Shown here: one piece after another, positions 5,790-7,227 of the stretch
Layout of the letters: the number at the start of each line of letters is the position of its first letter
Numbering within the stretch: the first letter of the stretch is position 1
Assembly (NCBI GenBank): GCA_964606575.1
Contig: CAZSHA010000085.1
Location: forward strand, 1 to 7,227
Reading direction: 5' to 3'
DNA: 7,227 nt
Source: RGIG4576 sp964606575
GTDB taxonomy: Bacteria; Bacteroidota; Bacteroidia; Bacteroidales; Muribaculaceae
Notes under the pieces: generated by a model
Databases searched by the model: none
What the model was told of the DNA's origin: nothing
The model's input: the letters and a program-made list of their open reading frames with translations, nothing else
Made by a program: the position numbers and the translations under genes

Positions 5790-5838
5790 GTTAATTTAAT
5801 TGCCTAAATCAGGGGAGCCTATAGTGGAATAATGTAAA

Positions 5839-6804
5839 ATGAAAAATCGCTTTATGATAAGCACAACAACTAATATTGATTGTGGAATTATTCAATCTTA
5901 TATAGATGTAGTTTATGTTAATGTTGTTATTGGAACAAATATCTATGCTGATCTATTATCTCCAGTTACTGATTCTTCTAATGAGTTTTGGGGAAGATAT
6001 AGTGATGTGTTTCAGAAAATATATGGAGAGGTGAAAGCAAAATTAATAGAGAAATCAGTATCGCTTGGTGCAAATGCGATAGTTGGTTTATCTGTGGGTT
6101 TTGATGAAATATTAGACAAGGATAGACATGCGTTTATGATATCTGCAACAGGAACTGCCGTAAAAATAAAGTATAAACCAGTGTTTGATGAAACTAAAAT
6201 GCATGATGCTATTATTAGTTCAACCTTGGATTATGAAATAAAGAAGAAGTTGATTATTAATGAAATAAATTGTGGTGCAGAGTTGGTAAAAGAGCATCGA
6301 AGGTTTTTATTATCTAATCCAAAGATAGAGATAGTGGATAATTTATTAGACCGATATTTTAGTACTTCTTTATCAGAGAGTGAATCTTGCTTTATTATCA
6401 GATATTTTTCGATTTTACCGCATGAATATATGTCAAATAAACTATATGATTATATTTCTTCAACATATACAAAACATTATGATATCAAAGGCAAGTATAA
6501 GATGAATGTTGAACTTGTAAGGATGATAGTGGTAGAGATTATTAATGAATGTAATTTATTCAATCCGAAACGAACGTTAGAACTGATAAAATTAGACTAT
6601 GAGAGATTGTCTGGGTTATTGTTGTGTGGTAAAGAGGTCTATAAATGTGATGACTTGAAATACATGAAGGCAATAATATGTGAATATGACGATTTTTGTG
6701 AAGAGGATGCTATAAACCCAAAATTAAGTAAAGCTACGCTGGAAAGATTAAATAGCTTTAAATTGAAGACAGAAACATTATCGGAATTATTAAGTAGTGA
6801 CTAA
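5839..6804 (+). CDS. YbjQ/UPF0145-type domain protein with unknown C-terminal extension
   Basis: A 321-residue protein without signal peptide or membrane segments, so probably cytosolic. Residues about 5-112 match the YbjQ (UPF0145, 'heavy-metal-binding') family: MISTTTNIDCGIIQSYIDVV at the start, VVIGTNIYADLL (29-40), a helix with FWGRYSDVFQKIYGEV, then SLGANAIVGLSV (75-86) and MISATGTAVKIK (100-111). YbjQ proteins are usually about 100 residues and form ring oligomers; metal binding is a family name, not shown here. Residues 113-321 are an acidic, helix-rich extension I do not recognise; a 'DLKYMKAIICEYDDF' stretch near the end (272-286) looks like a helical pair. The gene follows the structured RNA with no good promoter of its own in between, so it may be transcribed by read-through. 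An ATG-TAA start-stop lies five bases before the start. Arg codons are mostly AGA, CGA and AGG, unlike tig, and ATA is frequent, which suggests low expression or foreign origin. Confidence 0.75.
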   Translation: MKNRFMISTTTNIDCGIIQSYIDVVYVNVVIGTNIYADLLSPVTDSSNEFWGRYSDVFQKIYGEVKAKLIEKSVSLGANAIVGLSVGFDEILDKDRHAFMISATGTAVKIKYKPVFDETKMHDAIISSTLDYEIKKKLIINEINCGAELVKEHRRFLLSNPKIEIVDNLLDRYFSTSLSESESCFIIRYFSILPHEYMSNKLYDYISSTYTKHYDIKGKYKMNVELVRMIVVEIINECNLFNPKRTLELIKLDYERLSGLLLCGKEVYKCDDLKYMKAIICEYDDFCEEDAINPKLSKATLERLNSFKLKTETLSELLSSD

Positions 6805-6887
6805 AGCTATCTCCTTGTAGAAAACTTGAAGTGAAATAAATTTCAAGTACCAATTAGTTGAGTTAGTTAATAAGGGGATGTGATAAT

Positions 6888-6927
6888 AAAATAGCCATAA
6901 GGAAAATTTTTCCCTATGGCTATTTTT
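6888..6927. terminator. Bidirectional intrinsic terminator between convergent genes
   Basis: AAAATAGCCATA (6888-6899) pairs with TATGGCTATTTT (6915-6926), 12 perfect pairs, and inside them GGAAA pairs with TTTCC. T residues follow on the plus strand (6923-6927) and the A-rich 5' side gives a short T-tract on the minus strand. It can end both the YbjQ-type gene and the methylmalonyl-CoA mutase gene. Confidence 0.88.
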
Positions 6928-6930
6928 AAT

Positions 6931-6965
6931 TTAAGGAATCAAATATCAATCCTTAATATTTGATT
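6931..6965. repeat. Overlapping inverted repeats after the mutase stop codon
   Basis: AATCAAATA (6937-6945) is a perfect inverted repeat of TATTTGATT (6957-6965), and TTAAGG (6931-6936) is one of CCTTAA (6951-6956). The two pairings overlap and exclude each other. The element sits directly at the stop codon of the mutase gene, before the bidirectional terminator; a 3' UTR hairpin is possible. AT-rich, function unknown. Confidence 0.45.
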
Positions 6966-7227
6966 TATTCTTCGTCTAGAAGAATCTCAAGCATCTTGAT
7001 AACTGATTGAGCAACCGGTGTTCCAGGACCGAAGATTGCAGCTACACCAGCCTTGTACAAGAAGTCATAGTCTTGCGCAGGTATTACACCACCTGCTACT
7101 ACTACGATGTCTTCACGACCTAGTTTCTTCAACTCTTCAATAACTTGAGGAACAAGAGTCTTGTGTCCTGCAGCAAGAGAAGATACACCAAGAATGTGAA
7201 CGTCGTTTTCTACAGCTTGGCGAGCAG
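6965..7227 (-). CDS. mutB: Methylmalonyl-CoA mutase large subunit, C-terminal fragment (cut by window edge)
   Basis: The last 86 codons and TAA of a gene that continues past base 7227. The protein is the C-terminal part of the cobalamin-binding domain: DVHILGVSSLAAGHKTLVP, with the conserved SxL element, then the GG element in VVVAGGVIPAQDYDFL, then AIFGPGTPVAQSV. This is the pattern of the large (catalytic) subunit of methylmalonyl-CoA mutase, also called ScpA or McmA, which interconverts succinyl-CoA and (R)-methylmalonyl-CoA in propionate metabolism. The DxHxxG motif with the His that binds cobalt lies upstream, outside the window. Related B12 mutases (isobutyryl- or ethylmalonyl-CoA) share the domain, but the residues seen fit methylmalonyl-CoA mutase best. 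Convergent with the YbjQ-type gene and separated from it by a shared terminator. Confidence 0.9.
   Translation of the reverse strand, partial: ARQAVENDVHILGVSSLAAGHKTLVPQVIEELKKLGREDIVVVAGGVIPAQDYDFLYKAGVAAIFGPGTPVAQSVIKMLEILLDEE

Noticed and set aside
5616..5807. A 63-codon plus-strand reading frame (starting MSVWYVY) after tig
   Set aside because: It lies across the long RNA stems and the terminator T-tract, ends in low-complexity sequence, and has no recognisable protein features. The bases are better explained by RNA structure.
5422..5816. The 11-base word AAATCAGGGGA present at 5422-5432 (tig terminator) and 5806-5816 (before the YbjQ-type gene)
   Set aside because: The first copy is explained as a terminator arm, the second has no partner nearby, and no longer repeat or duplication surrounds them; probably chance.

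Overview
The window looks like the chromosome of a member of Bacteroidota, most likely order Bacteroidales. The evidence is the aromatic amino acid gene order pheA, class I aminotransferase, DAHP synthase fused to a C-terminal chorismate mutase, then tyrA; promoters of the phylum-specific type (TTTG, about 18-20 bases, TAnnTTTG); the near absence of Shine-Dalgarno sequences; a 450-residue trigger factor with a diverged middle domain; and a B12-dependent methylmalonyl-CoA mutase, typical of propionate/succinate metabolism in these bacteria. I cannot name a genus or species.

Left part, all on the minus strand (1-3405): a phenylalanine/tyrosine operon read right to left. It has a promoter (3376-3405), a previously unlisted 25-codon leader ORF (3272-3349), an intrinsic terminator (3209-3241), then pheA, an aminotransferase, DAHP synthase/chorismate mutase and the first 15 codons of tyrA, which runs off the left edge. 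Together these genes commit carbon to the shikimate pathway, turn chorismate into prephenate, and send prephenate to Phe and Tyr. The leader ORF has 11 Tyr or Phe codons among codons 4-15. Just past them it carries GGCAGG, an exact complement of CCTGCC in the 5' arm of the terminator. This is a complete, geometrically sensible ribosome-mediated transcription attenuator that would sense Phe and Tyr together. It is the most interesting signal in the window.

Middle (3464-5459): a small lipoprotein with one bacterial Ig-like (BIG2-type) domain on the minus strand, divergent from tig (trigger factor) on the plus strand. tig has a clean promoter and a strong terminator and stands alone; the next gene is not clpP.

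Right part (5460-7227): a roughly 195-base structured, terminated, apparently noncoding RNA (about 5594-5789); then a 321-residue protein made of a YbjQ/UPF0145-type domain plus a C-terminal extension I do not recognise; a bidirectional terminator; and, convergent on the minus strand, the last 86 codons of the large subunit of methylmalonyl-CoA mutase.
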